This document shows positions 56,329 to 64,000 of a stretch of DNA of 64,000 bases, piece after piece (the stretch's first letter is position 1; each line of letters begins with the position of its first letter). The stretch comes from Mesobacterium_A hydrothermale (GTDB taxonomy: Bacteria; Pseudomonadota; Alphaproteobacteria; Rhodobacterales; Rhodobacteraceae). The stretch spans positions 97,945 through 161,944 of the forward strand of contig NZ_JAYLLH010000007.1 in assembly GCF_035818635.1 (NCBI RefSeq), given 5' to 3'. The notes beneath the pieces were generated by a model. That model saw only the letters and a list, made by a program, of their open reading frames with translations, searched no databases and was not told where the DNA came from. A program made the position numbers and the translations under genes.

Positions 56329-56356
56329 AAAGGGCTGCCCTCGGGCAGCCCTTTTT
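56329..56356 (+). terminator. Terminator of rplM-rpsI
   Basis: AGGGCTGCC / GGCAGCCCT stem with a 4-nt loop CTCG and T5 run. It lies 23 bp past the rpsI stop and also faces the converging Ldh gene. Confidence 0.88.
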
Positions 56357-56390
56357 GCTGTGCGGCGCGGTGCTGTTGCGGCAAAGGCGT

Positions 56391-57401
56391 TCAGCCCAGG
56401 ATCGCCTCGATCCGCGCCAGCGTCGCGACATTCACCGCCACGCCGTTCCGCGCGGCCGCCTGCCGTTTCGCCTTGCGCCCGTCGCCGGGCAGGTGGGCAC
56501 CGTCCTGCGCATGAATCGCGGCGGCCAGCGCGGCGATGCGATCGGCGAAATCGCCGCCTGCGGTCGCGCCGGGGTCGATCGCGATGAAAAACTGCCCGGT
56601 TTTCGGCGGCCCACCCTTGGTGCCGGAAAAGGGCGACGCTTCAAGGCCCAGTGTCGCGCCGGTCATGGCGGCGGCCATCATCTCTGTCAGCAGGGCGACG
56701 CCGACACCCTTGTACCCGCCCGACGGTGCCATCGACCCTTTCAGGCCGATCTCTGGGTCGGTGGTCGGGGTGCCGTCCGCATCCAGCGCCCAGCCCAACG
56801 GGATCGGCCGGCATTCGCGGGCGTGTTTCATGACCTCGGACTTGGCAATGGTGCTCGCGGACTGGTCGATCAGCACCGCCGGTTCGCCATCGGCACCCGG
56901 GGCCGCGATCGAAAACGGGTTGGTGCCCACCACCGGTTTTGCCCCACCAGACGGCGCGATGGAGGCGGGCGCATTGGTAAAGCCAATGCCCAACAGACCG
57001 GCCTGGGCAAGCCGATAGGTGTGATAGCCCAACACCCCGCAGTTATAGCTGTTGCGGATCGCCAGCGCCGCGATACCCTGTTGCCGAGCCAGCGGGATCA
57101 ACCGTTCGAACCCGGCATCAATCGCGGGATGGGCAAAGCCCGTGGCGGCATCGACGGTCACCACGCCGGGGCGGGGCTGGTCCACCACGGGGTGCGCCGC
57201 GCCATCGACCTTGCCGCACTGGACGTGTTCGCAATAGATCGGGATATAAGCCAGCCCGTGGCTGGCGACCCCGTCGGCCTCGGTCGCGGCGGTGGCTTTG
57301 GCCAGCGGGCGGGCGTTTTCAACGCGCGTTCCGGCCTCCATCAGGGCGCGCAGCGACAGGTCTTCGATCTCGGCCAGGGTCAGGGTCTTCGTTTCGATCA
57401 T
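56391..57401 (-). CDS. Ldh-family (malate/L-lactate dehydrogenase type) oxidoreductase
   Basis: 336 residues. The LDH2 fold: MIETKTLTLAEIEDLSLRAL, GVASHGLAYIPIY (catalytic His, about 49), the NSYNCGVLGYHTYRLAQAG segment (about 117) and TNPFSIAAPG (about 163). Relatives reduce Δ1-piperideine-2-carboxylate, oxidise sulfolactate or ureidoglycolate with NAD(P). The operon context (M19-like, DUF3726) does not settle the substrate. Last gene of the four-gene operon. Confidence 0.85.
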   Translation of the reverse strand: MIETKTLTLAEIEDLSLRALMEAGTRVENARPLAKATAATEADGVASHGLAYIPIYCEHVQCGKVDGAAHPVVDQPRPGVVTVDAATGFAHPAIDAGFERLIPLARQQGIAALAIRNSYNCGVLGYHTYRLAQAGLLGIGFTNAPASIAPSGGAKPVVGTNPFSIAAPGADGEPAVLIDQSASTIAKSEVMKHARECRPIPLGWALDADGTPTTDPEIGLKGSMAPSGGYKGVGVALLTEMMAAAMTGATLGLEASPFSGTKGGPPKTGQFFIAIDPGATAGGDFADRIAALAAAIHAQDGAHLPGDGRKAKRQAAARNGVAVNVATLARIEAILG

Positions 57402-57415
57402 GTCATCCTCGGGGG

Positions 57416-57979
57416 TCAGTCATTGTCGGAAAGGCCCGCCCCGGCCCCGCGCAGGCGGCTTTCGTCGGTCGCCGGGGCATAGGTCAGGGCGGCCAGGCGG
57501 GTCAGTGTGGCCCAGGCCTCTGGTGTGGGGCTGGCGCGGCCGAGTCGGGGAACAGGCGTGGACAGCGCGCCGCCAAGCGTCACGCGCACGCAGGCCGCGT
57601 GGTCGGGCAGCGGGCCGGAAAGTTGCAGCCGGTCACCGTCCGTCACCGCCAGAGCGCTGTCCAGATCGACCGAAACGCCCGCGCGCAGCTGCCGGGCCGC
57701 CATGGCGGCAAAGGGCAGCACCAGCGCCGGGCACGGCACATCCATCAGCGTGGCCGGTTCATCGTGCAGCCGGACCGCCCGGTCCGCCATCGCCACGCCG
57801 CGCGTCAGCGCGGTGCCGTCACGGGTCAGCGCCTGCGCCAGCACCGACACCCCGTCAAGGCCTTGGGCGCACAGCCAGCGCGCGGCCTTTCCGGCCTCTT
57901 CCGCCATGCCCCAACTGTACCCCGCCCCGCGGGCGGCGCGTTTGGCCTGGGCGTCGATTTCGTTCAGGGACAGCGTCAT
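57416..57979 (-). CDS. DUF3726 protein
   Basis: 187 residues, MTLSLNEIDAQAKRAARGAGYSWGMAEEAGKAARW begins, split after GAGYSWGMA, matching the DUF3726 family. The last 110 residues form a beta-rich part with VRLHDEPATLMDVPCPALVLP. No catalytic motif is known. Shares 4 bp (ATGA) with the 555-residue gene upstream and is 14 bp before the Ldh gene. Confidence 0.78.
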   Translation of the reverse strand: MTLSLNEIDAQAKRAARGAGYSWGMAEEAGKAARWLCAQGLDGVSVLAQALTRDGTALTRGVAMADRAVRLHDEPATLMDVPCPALVLPFAAMAARQLRAGVSVDLDSALAVTDGDRLQLSGPLPDHAACVRVTLGGALSTPVPRLGRASPTPEAWATLTRLAALTYAPATDESRLRGAGAGLSDND

Positions 57980-59643
57980 GGCGCGGCCTCTGGATAGACC
58001 CAGAGATCGGCGTTGGCCGGCGTCAGTTCATCCGGATAGGGGGCATTGCCGTACATGCTGATCCGCACCCAGCGGTCAGAGCGCGGGTCAAAATGCGTGG
58101 CCCCGAAGAAAGACAGCTTGGCACGCAGCATGTCGATGGGCAGCACATCGGCACCGATGGTGTTGTCTCGGATCTCGCCATAGGGCGCGCGGGCGGAAAT
58201 CTGGGCGCGGCGGATGGTATGGCGGTGCTGTGGATGCGCCGAAAGGACATCGGCGATGGGGGTGTCCGGGGCCAGCCCGTCCAGCGTGGCGAAACAGGCC
58301 GCCGCATCCCGCGCTGGCGCCAGTGGTTGTTCGTAGGCGCTGATCGGTTCCTCGTATCGCTCGCCCAGGCGCGGCTCCTGCTTTTCCGCCGAGACATACC
58401 AGGCGCGGGCGTTGGCCTGCCGCCGGGACCAGTCCAGCTCAAGCGCCCAGCCAAAGCTGTCGCGCAGCAGGTCTTGCACGGTGCCAACGGTCATCGACCC
58501 GTCGATCTGGAACGCCTCTGGCGCGCTGTCCGCCATGCAACACCCCAATCCGTCGACCAGATCGGGGTAAGGTTCCAGTACCAGCGACACCAGCAGTTCC
58601 TGTCCCTCTTCGGACAGGGCGGTTTCCGACCAGCGGATCAGCGCATCCCACGGCGTTGGGCCAGACAGGTCATCCGCCGCCAAACGGGTGTCCAGCGCGC
58701 GCAGGTCGGTCCGCAGCGCCGCAAGCTTTCGCTGCTGTATCGGGTGGTCAGACCGCCAGCGGGCGACAAGCCCCGTCGCGCGGGCATAAATCGTACGGAA
58801 AACGTCGCGTTCCTGTACCGACGCGCGGGGCAGGGCGCGGACACGGGCCAGCGCCTCTTCCCGGGTCAGGATCCAGTTGTTGAACAGCACAGGGTGATTG
58901 ATGAGGAACGGCGCCATGCCCAGCCCGGTGGAATTGCCGATCCCCAGCTTGCGGGCCAGATCGGGGGCCAGTGTCGCGGCCCGGCCGACGCCTTGCTGCC
59001 GCGCCATGTGGTTGACCAGGTCCCGCACGAACCAGCGGGTCAGATAGACCGACAGCATCTCTGCCTGGAACGGGGCCTGCATTTCCGGACGGTCGGCGAT
59101 CTGTTCGCGGTCCGCGGCCCCGAACTTGCCCGAGCCATAGACCGCCGTGGTCCGCATCAGGTAGCCGACGGCGTCAATTTCTGCTGCGTCGGGCTGTTGC
59201 CCGGCGGCCAGCCTGTCCACCACATGCGCCCACAGCCGGACCGACCGGTTCGCACGCGACAGCGACAGTTCCCGGTCGCTGATCCGGCCTGCCTCTTGCA
59301 GTGGCACGTTGCGGGCAAGCCGGTCCAGATCTTCCTGCGTCGGCACCCCGTCGAACAGGGCAAAGGTCGCGTCCCACGCGTCGGCAATCACCCGGTCGGA
59401 ACGTTTTTCCGGCGGCAGGTCATGGGCGAAGGCGACCAGTGAATAGCTGCGCTCGGGCCCGGTGGCGCAGTAAACCGCGTGGCCCACGCCGTTTGCGTCC
59501 ACGTCGAACGCCTGGCGGTGAAAGGTCCAGCCCTCGGTCGCCATCCGCCGCGTCAATTGCCGCATGAAGCTGAGCCGGCATTGATGCAGCGCGCCCAGCC
59601 GCGACAGGCGCATGACCTGATCCGGGGGGCGGCGCTCAGCCAT
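57976..59643 (-). CDS. Conserved 555-residue protein of unknown function in the M19-DUF3726-Ldh operon
   Basis: 555 residues from MAERRPPDQVMRLS (ATG at 59643). No signal peptide or TM segment. The N-terminal helix-rich part has LGALHQCRLSFMRQL (about 16); HPVLFNNWILTREEAL (about 240) and YVSAEKQEPRLGERY (about 450) are distinctive. It has no motif I can tie to a known family. It overlaps the M19-like gene by 8 bp and DUF3726 by 4 bp, so all are coupled. Possibly a catalytic or scaffold partner. Confidence 0.6.
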   Translation of the reverse strand: MAERRPPDQVMRLSRLGALHQCRLSFMRQLTRRMATEGWTFHRQAFDVDANGVGHAVYCATGPERSYSLVAFAHDLPPEKRSDRVIADAWDATFALFDGVPTQEDLDRLARNVPLQEAGRISDRELSLSRANRSVRLWAHVVDRLAAGQQPDAAEIDAVGYLMRTTAVYGSGKFGAADREQIADRPEMQAPFQAEMLSVYLTRWFVRDLVNHMARQQGVGRAATLAPDLARKLGIGNSTGLGMAPFLINHPVLFNNWILTREEALARVRALPRASVQERDVFRTIYARATGLVARWRSDHPIQQRKLAALRTDLRALDTRLAADDLSGPTPWDALIRWSETALSEEGQELLVSLVLEPYPDLVDGLGCCMADSAPEAFQIDGSMTVGTVQDLLRDSFGWALELDWSRRQANARAWYVSAEKQEPRLGERYEEPISAYEQPLAPARDAAACFATLDGLAPDTPIADVLSAHPQHRHTIRRAQISARAPYGEIRDNTIGADVLPIDMLRAKLSFFGATHFDPRSDRWVRISMYGNAPYPDELTPANADLWVYPEAAP

Positions 59644-60631
59644 GGCTGGCCGCCTTCGGTGTGAAATTCGCGGCAAAGAAGCGATACCAGTTTCCGCCCA
59701 TGATCGCGCCTACCTCGTCCCTGTTCATGCCGGTCTTGCGCAAGCCATTGGCGATATTTCCGAAATCCCGGTTGTCTCGGAACCATCCGGGCATCGGCGG
59801 AAACCCCGGCGCGCTGGCGGACCCTTCGCCATAGTCGATGTCTTTCGACCAGCGCCCGACGCGCATCCATTCGACAACCGAGTCCGGCTGATCCTGGCAC
59901 AGGTCGGTCCCGATCCCAAGATGCGCGATGCCATAGCGATCCGCGGTGCGTGCGATCATTTCGCAAAAACTGTCCAGTGTGCAGGCGGACTTGTCCCTCA
60001 TGTGGTGGGGATAGACCGAAAACCCCAGCATCCCGCCATTTTCGGTCACGGCGCGGATCACGGCGTCGCGCTTGTTGCGCAGAGCGGGGTGCCAGTCGTG
60101 CGGGTTGGCATGGGTAACGGTGATCGGACGTTCGGATATTTCGGCCGCCTCGATGGTGGACCGGTCGGCGGAATGGCTCATGTCCACCACCAGCCCGACG
60201 CGGTTCATTTCCTTGATGACCTGCCGGCCCATGCGGGTGATGCCGGGGTCTTCGGCCTCGTAGCAGCCGGTGGCCAGCAGCGATTGGTTGTTGTAGCTCA
60301 GTTGCATGAACCGTGCGCCCAGCGTGTGCAGGATTTCGACAAGACCGATGTCGTCTTCGATCGGGGACGGGTTCTGAAATCCGAAAAACACCGCCGTGCG
60401 CCCGGTGTTGCGCGCCACGTCGATATCGGACGCCCATTGCCCCTTCATGATCAGGTCCGGGTAAAGGTCGAACCAGCGGTTCCACTTTTCAAAGTTCAGA
60501 ACCGTTTCGCGAAACGTTTCGTGATACGCGATCGTGACATGGACCGCGTCCACCCCGCCCGCGCGCAGCTGGCGAAAGATCTTTTCCGACCAGTTGGCAT
60601 ATTGCAGCCCGTCGATCAGGTACCCGGTCAT
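59636..60631 (-). CDS. M19-family (membrane dipeptidase-like) protein lacking the usual HxD motif
   Basis: 331 residues. The dipeptidase body is clear: YNNQSLLATGCYEAEDPGI (bridging Glu), GLVVDMSHS (metal His, about 150) and THANPH (about 178), with GIGTDLCQD later. But the N-terminus reads IDGLQYANW in place of the canonical DGHND, so the first His and Asp metal ligands are replaced. It may bind one metal or act on another substrate. First gene of the operon, divergent from a LysR gene. Confidence 0.78.
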   Translation of the reverse strand: MTGYLIDGLQYANWSEKIFRQLRAGGVDAVHVTIAYHETFRETVLNFEKWNRWFDLYPDLIMKGQWASDIDVARNTGRTAVFFGFQNPSPIEDDIGLVEILHTLGARFMQLSYNNQSLLATGCYEAEDPGITRMGRQVIKEMNRVGLVVDMSHSADRSTIEAAEISERPITVTHANPHDWHPALRNKRDAVIRAVTENGGMLGFSVYPHHMRDKSACTLDSFCEMIARTADRYGIAHLGIGTDLCQDQPDSVVEWMRVGRWSKDIDYGEGSASAPGFPPMPGWFRDNRDFGNIANGLRKTGMNRDEVGAIMGGNWYRFFAANFTPKAASHG

Positions 60632-60662
60632 CGTGCCCCCGCAAAAGCGTCAGGATGTGGAC

Positions 60663-60744
60663 GGCCCCGTCTGCACGGGGCCTGCGCGATGGTGGACAGG
60701 GAAAGCCGCATCAGTCAAACTCGAACTTCTGAAGGAAGTTTCAG
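60663..60744. promoter_or_regulatory. Dyads in the M19-operon/LysR divergent gap
   Basis: GGCCCCGT-N4-ACGGGGCC (60663-60682) and AACTTC-N5-GAAGTT (60724-60740), overlapped by CTGAA/TTCAG. The 125-bp gap must hold both promoters. LysR binding is an inference. Confidence 0.45.
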
Positions 60745-60756
60745 AAAGTGTGAAAT

Positions 60757-61638
60757 TTGGCGATCAAGATCGAAATGCTGCGGACGTTCTGCGCCGTGGC
60801 CCGTGCGGGCAACCTGTCGGATGCGGCGCAACACCTGGGCCGAACGCAATCGGCGCTGTCGATGACGTTGAAACAGCTTGAGGCGCATCTTGGCGGTGCG
60901 CTGTTCGAAAACGAGCGCAAGAACCGGCTGACCCCGCTGGGGACGCAAGTGCTGGCCATGGGGCTGGGCCAGCTGCGCCAGTTTGACAGCACGGTTCAGG
61001 CGATCGAGGCGCTGGCCCGCGCACCGCAAGGCGTGTTGCGGATTGCCGCCGTGCCGTCCGTCGCGGCGCAGACCTTTCCGCGCCTGGTGCGACACTTGGC
61101 CGACGCATTCCCGGGGCTGAAGATCGAACTGCGCGACAGCGACACGCCACAGGTGATCGAGGCGCTGGTGCAGGGCTGGGCGGATATCGGCATCGCTTCG
61201 GCGTTGCAACCGTTGAAGGGGGCCGAGGCCGCACTGCTGTTCCGCGACCGGTACGGGCTGGTGATGGCGCAGGATCATCCGCTGGCACAGCAGCAGGACG
61301 ATCCCGGCATTGACGCGGTGTTTGCCGTGCCTTTCCTGGGCAACGCGCTGTGCGCTCGGATCGAAACGCCGCGCTTCCGGGATCGGATGGCGCAGGCCGA
61401 TGTCACGGTGCACAACACCCAGTCCCTGTTGGCGATGGTTCGGCACGGGGGCTGGGTGACGGTGTTGCCGCAATCGGTCCTGCGAGCCGCCCCCGAGGGC
61501 GTGGTGTTCCGCCCCGTCGACGGGCTGGCCGAGCAGCGCGAAGTCTATCTGTACCTGCGCGAACAGCCGGTGTCGCCCGGCATCGCGTCAGAGGCCCGTT
61601 CCTTCATCGTGGGGCTGTTCCCGGCGCTGGGCGGGTGA
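60757..61638 (+). CDS. LysR-family regulator of the M19 operon
   Basis: 293 residues starting at TTG (60757), giving MAIKIEMLRTFCAVARAGN. The winged helix has AAQHLGRTQSALSMTLKQLE, split at GRTQSALS. The next Met is only five residues in, at ATG 60775. The effector domain follows. Divergent from the M19 operon, its likely target. Convergence with the tRNA region leaves a 690-bp gene-poor stretch. Confidence 0.82.
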   Translation: MAIKIEMLRTFCAVARAGNLSDAAQHLGRTQSALSMTLKQLEAHLGGALFENERKNRLTPLGTQVLAMGLGQLRQFDSTVQAIEALARAPQGVLRIAAVPSVAAQTFPRLVRHLADAFPGLKIELRDSDTPQVIEALVQGWADIGIASALQPLKGAEAALLFRDRYGLVMAQDHPLAQQQDDPGIDAVFAVPFLGNALCARIETPRFRDRMAQADVTVHNTQSLLAMVRHGGWVTVLPQSVLRAAPEGVVFRPVDGLAEQREVYLYLREQPVSPGIASEARSFIVGLFPALGG

Positions 61639-62329
61639 CGGCACGCTTGCGCGACCGCGGGGCAGAAGGCAGGATCCGAAGCATGAGATGGGGTGATTTC
61701 CTGCCGATTGTCTTGCCCGCCCCGCGCCAAGGGCCGCGGCCGTCGTGACTACATTTCTGGTCCGGGCGTCGGCTCCGGTGGTGGCGCGGCTGCTCGTGCT
61801 GTTGCGGCAAACGCCGGACCTGACGCCGGATCTGTCGCGCCCGGCGGAAACCCTGGCGGCCCTTGACGGGGCGATCGACCGGGATGACCTGCCGTCGGAC
61901 CTGCGCCGACCTGCACACGCTCATGGCGCAAGTGGCCGGGCGACCGGCGGACGATCCACGGGCCTGACCCTCGCACGGACGGACCCTGTTCCCCGTCCTG
62001 GGTGCCGTCACGCGCACCGCCCGGGCACACTACAACCCGTGCTCGCCTTGACAGCCCCCCCGGCTTTGCCGCGCTGAGGGACGCTGGCGATGAAGCGGGG
62101 GCGAGGATCAGAACCAAACGCCTGCCGTGCGGGTTTGCCAGGGTGGGGCCCACGGGGCAGGGGGAAGGAACCGGCCTGGGCGCCCGACTGCTGATGCTGA
62201 AGCCGATCCAGGGCGCCGATTCCAAACTGCCGGTCGGCACCGATACCTGCCCTGCTGCCGACAGGAAACAGGAGCGGTCAGGATGGGGGCACTGGCTGAG
62301 CCGATGGCGGGGCGGAAATGGCGGCGAAC
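61639..62329. other. Gene-poor stretch between the LysR gene and the integrase remnant
   Basis: About 690 bp with no coding frame that looks real: frames on both strands are Arg/Pro-rich, lack ribosome sites and match no family by eye. It may be decayed DNA of a former integrated element next to the tRNA genes. Confidence 0.5.
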
Positions 62330-62545
62330 CACGGCGCTCTCGTCCTTGAAGCGGGCCACCAAGGGCACGGCCCCGGCATTGGCAATCGCCTTGTCCGACG
62401 TCTGGCGGGGCTGGTTGAACGCGCGCTTGCCGAAAACGTGCTGAACATCGACAGGAATGGCCACTTTGACCGACCAAGTCTGGCCAGGTTTCACGAGGTG
62501 GTTCGCGATGGTTGATGACCCGATTTTACCCGGCGTTATACCCAA
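62330..62545 (-). pseudogene. Remnant of a tyrosine-type phage integrase, N-terminal part only
   Basis: The frame reads IANHLVKPGQTWSVKVAIP, then VDVQHVFGKRAFNQPRQTSD and KAIANAGAVPLVARFKDE. This is the N-terminal core-binding segment of alphaproteobacterial tyrosine integrases (usual form GQTW..R.AVPKDVQ..FGK..). After about residue 72 the similarity ends and no catalytic R-H-R-Y domain is present in any frame. The start would be TTG. It begins 46 bp from the 3' end of tRNA-Val, a typical integrase site. Confidence 0.7.
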
Positions 62546-62591
62546 AGCTGAGGGGTAACAGCATGAAATTCAAGGGTTTCAATGGGATAGA

Positions 62592-62667
<76 letters not shown>

Positions 62668-62700
62668 GGACCGGTGTACATTTCCGGTAAATCTGAGTTC

Positions 62701-62775
62701 TGGAGCGGGCGAGGCGATTCGAACGCCCGACCCTAACCTTGGCAAGGTTATGCTCTACCCCTGAGCTACGCCCGC
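62701..62775 (-). tRNA. tRNA-Gly (anticodon GCC), copy 2
   Basis: 75 nt with encoded CCA. Acceptor GCGGGCG / CGCCCGC, D arm TAGCTCAGGGGTAGAGC, anticodon loop TTGCCAA, anticodon GCC, T arm GTTCGAATC. Identical to the copy at 62795-62869. Confidence 0.95.
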
Positions 62776-62794
62776 GCTACAGAACTTGTCAAAC

Positions 62795-62869
62795 TGGAGC
62801 GGGCGAGGCGATTCGAACGCCCGACCCTAACCTTGGCAAGGTTATGCTCTACCCCTGAGCTACGCCCGC
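62795..62869 (-). tRNA. tRNA-Gly (anticodon GCC), copy 1
   Basis: Identical in sequence to the other tRNA-Gly, 94 bp apart start to start, with a 19-bp spacer. The three tRNA genes probably form one transcript on the minus strand, Gly-Gly-Val. Confidence 0.95.
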
Positions 62870-63008
62870 ACTCCGTTTGGTGTTGGGGATGTATCGTCGC
62901 GCATCGTGCTCTGCAAGAGGAAATTTGCGCTTTTTGCGCGGTTTTTTCAGGCTTGGACCAGACCGCCGGGACCCTGTTAGACTGTGCTGACATCAACGGA
63001 GGGCAGGG

Positions 63009-63929
63009 ATGAAATTCGCGGTCATGGGGGCGGGCGCCCTGGGGGGATATTTTGGCGCGCGGCTGGCGGCTGCCGGGCACAGTGTCGGGTTTATCGCACG
63101 CGGGACACATCTTGCGGCCCTGCGGGACACCGGCCTGCGCATCGTCAGCCCGTTGGGCGATCTGCACCTTGACCGGGTCACGGCCAGCGATGCGCCGGCC
63201 GATATCGGGCCGGTGGACGTTGTGCTGCTCGCGGTCAAGAACGGCGATGTGGCCGACGCGGCAAAGGCCATCGCGCCGATGCTGCGCGACGACACGATGG
63301 TGGTGACAGTGCAAAACGGGATCACCGCGCCAGAAATCCTGGCCGAGACCGTCGGCCAGCACCATGTGCTGCCCGGCGTGGCCCGGATCCCCGGCGAAAT
63401 CTCTGAACCCGGGGTGATGATGCACAACTCGGACAACAACGCGCTGAATTTCGGCGAATGGTCGGGCGGGACGTCCGCGCGCGCCGAAGCGCTGTTGCAG
63501 GCGATGACGGTGCCGGGGATGACGCCGCAGCGGCTTGATGACATCTGGGCCGATCTCTGGACCAAGTTCATCATGCAAAGCGCGTTCAGTGGGGTCTCGG
63601 CGGCAGGCCGTCTGGACATCGGGCAGATCCGATCGACCCCCGCCACAACCGAGCTGTTCTGGTCCGCCATGCGCGAGGCCGAGGCCGTCGCCCGCGCCGA
63701 AGCGGCGCAGGTCCCCGACGACGTACTGGACCGGGTCTGGGGCTTCATGACCTCGATGCCGGCCACGGTCCGGGCGTCGATGCTGGACGATCTGCGCAAG
63801 GGCAAGCCGATCGAGGTCGATTTCCTGTCCGGCGAAATTGCCCGCCGGGGCAGGGCCCTGGGCATTCCGACGCCGGTGCAATCGACCCTGCACGGGTTGT
63901 TGCGCCCCTATGCCAAAGGGATGGCCTAG
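63009..63929 (+). CDS. 2-dehydropantoate 2-reductase (ketopantoate reductase) family protein
   Basis: 306 residues; GGAGG precedes ATG. Rossmann motif GAGALGGYFGARLAAAGH (residues 7-24). The VKNGDVADAAKAI segment and NGITAPEIL (about 100) match PanE; catalytic Lys in WTKFIMQSAFSGVSA (about 183). It reduces ketopantoate for pantothenate with NADPH, but several paralogues usually exist in one genome, so the PanE role is not assured. The last 71 bp of the window hold no gene. Confidence 0.85.
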   Translation: MKFAVMGAGALGGYFGARLAAAGHSVGFIARGTHLAALRDTGLRIVSPLGDLHLDRVTASDAPADIGPVDVVLLAVKNGDVADAAKAIAPMLRDDTMVVTVQNGITAPEILAETVGQHHVLPGVARIPGEISEPGVMMHNSDNNALNFGEWSGGTSARAEALLQAMTVPGMTPQRLDDIWADLWTKFIMQSAFSGVSAAGRLDIGQIRSTPATTELFWSAMREAEAVARAEAAQVPDDVLDRVWGFMTSMPATVRASMLDDLRKGKPIEVDFLSGEIARRGRALGIPTPVQSTLHGLLRPYAKGMA

Positions 63930-64000
63930 TGGATTGATCGCGACAAACGAGTCCGAATTGGGATTCCCATTTGGTGCTGGCCGTGCGAGTCATGCTGATG

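Noticed and set aside
61749..62477. 242-residue minus-strand frame in the gene-poor stretch
   Set aside because: Pro/Arg/Ser-rich, out of frame with the integrase remnant, no ribosome site and no motif.
62701..62869. CRISPR-like repeat
   Set aside because: The repeated 75-bp unit is simply two identical tRNA-Gly genes.

Overview
The window is high-GC, densely packed alphaproteobacterial chromosome. It most likely comes from the Roseobacter/Rhodobacteraceae group. Evidence: an RNase E with a very long acidic insert, uncoupled dnaB/radA/alr/pyrC housekeeping genes, an Anbu operon, a DUF3726 operon, a urate-hydroxylase gene puuD, and short intergenic repeats that resemble ones I associate with this family. 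Most of it is core metabolism. No CRISPR array, plasmid functions, intact prophage or insertion sequence was seen. The only clear mobile trace is a decayed integrase N-terminus beside a tRNA-Val gene near the right end.

Layout. 0-7.4 kb: the end of an aminotransferase gene, a UbiH-like hydroxylase, a HAD pyrimidine nucleotidase diverging from a GntR regulator, a membrane glycosyltransferase with a perfect 19-bp hairpin abutting its start codon, carA, and a GatB/YqeY protein. 7.4-17.4 kb: an RTX calcium-binding protein, a penicillin-acylase-family amidase, a beta-hydroxyacid dehydrogenase, rne with a long leader, tusA-like and ccdA. 17.3-25 kb: cvpA-radA-acetyltransferase, a Rhodobacteraceae-type coiled-coil membrane protein, then a lipid-transport-like block alr-mlaE-mlaF-two small membrane proteins-pqiA, with no MCE gene. 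25-31 kb: cobS, dnaB (with a perfect DnaA box upstream), pyrE, pyrC, and an alpha/beta-hydrolase-like protein.

31.2-35.1 kb holds the most system-like operon: circularly permuted ATP-grasp, alpha-E protein, transglutaminase-like protease and Anbu proteasome-like peptidase, all co-directional with 3-12 bp gaps. It predicts a ligate/tag-and-cleave peptide system. 35-44 kb: Fur-family regulator, two EamA exporters, a DUF533/TerB-like protein, selO, two GNATs, a nucleoside hydrolase and purL.

44-55 kb is catabolic: a diaminopropionate-ammonia-lyase-like enzyme coupled to an M24 peptidase; a LysR gene divergent from a fused indolepyruvate ferredoxin oxidoreductase; and a urate module (puuD, divergent LysR, nucleobase permease). 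55-56.3 kb: rplM-rpsI with a clear sigma-70 promoter. 56.4-61.6 kb: a tightly overlapping four-gene operon (M19-like protein lacking the usual HxD, an unrecognised 555-aa protein, DUF3726, Ldh-family dehydrogenase) divergent from a LysR gene; its substrate is unknown. 61.6-64 kb: a degenerate stretch with the integrase remnant, tRNA-Val(TAC), two identical tRNA-Gly(GCC) genes, and a ketopantoate-reductase-family gene.

Start codons were moved from the longest ORF wherever a Shine-Dalgarno sequence or family N-terminus supported it. All function calls come from reading motifs in translated sequence; no database search was run.
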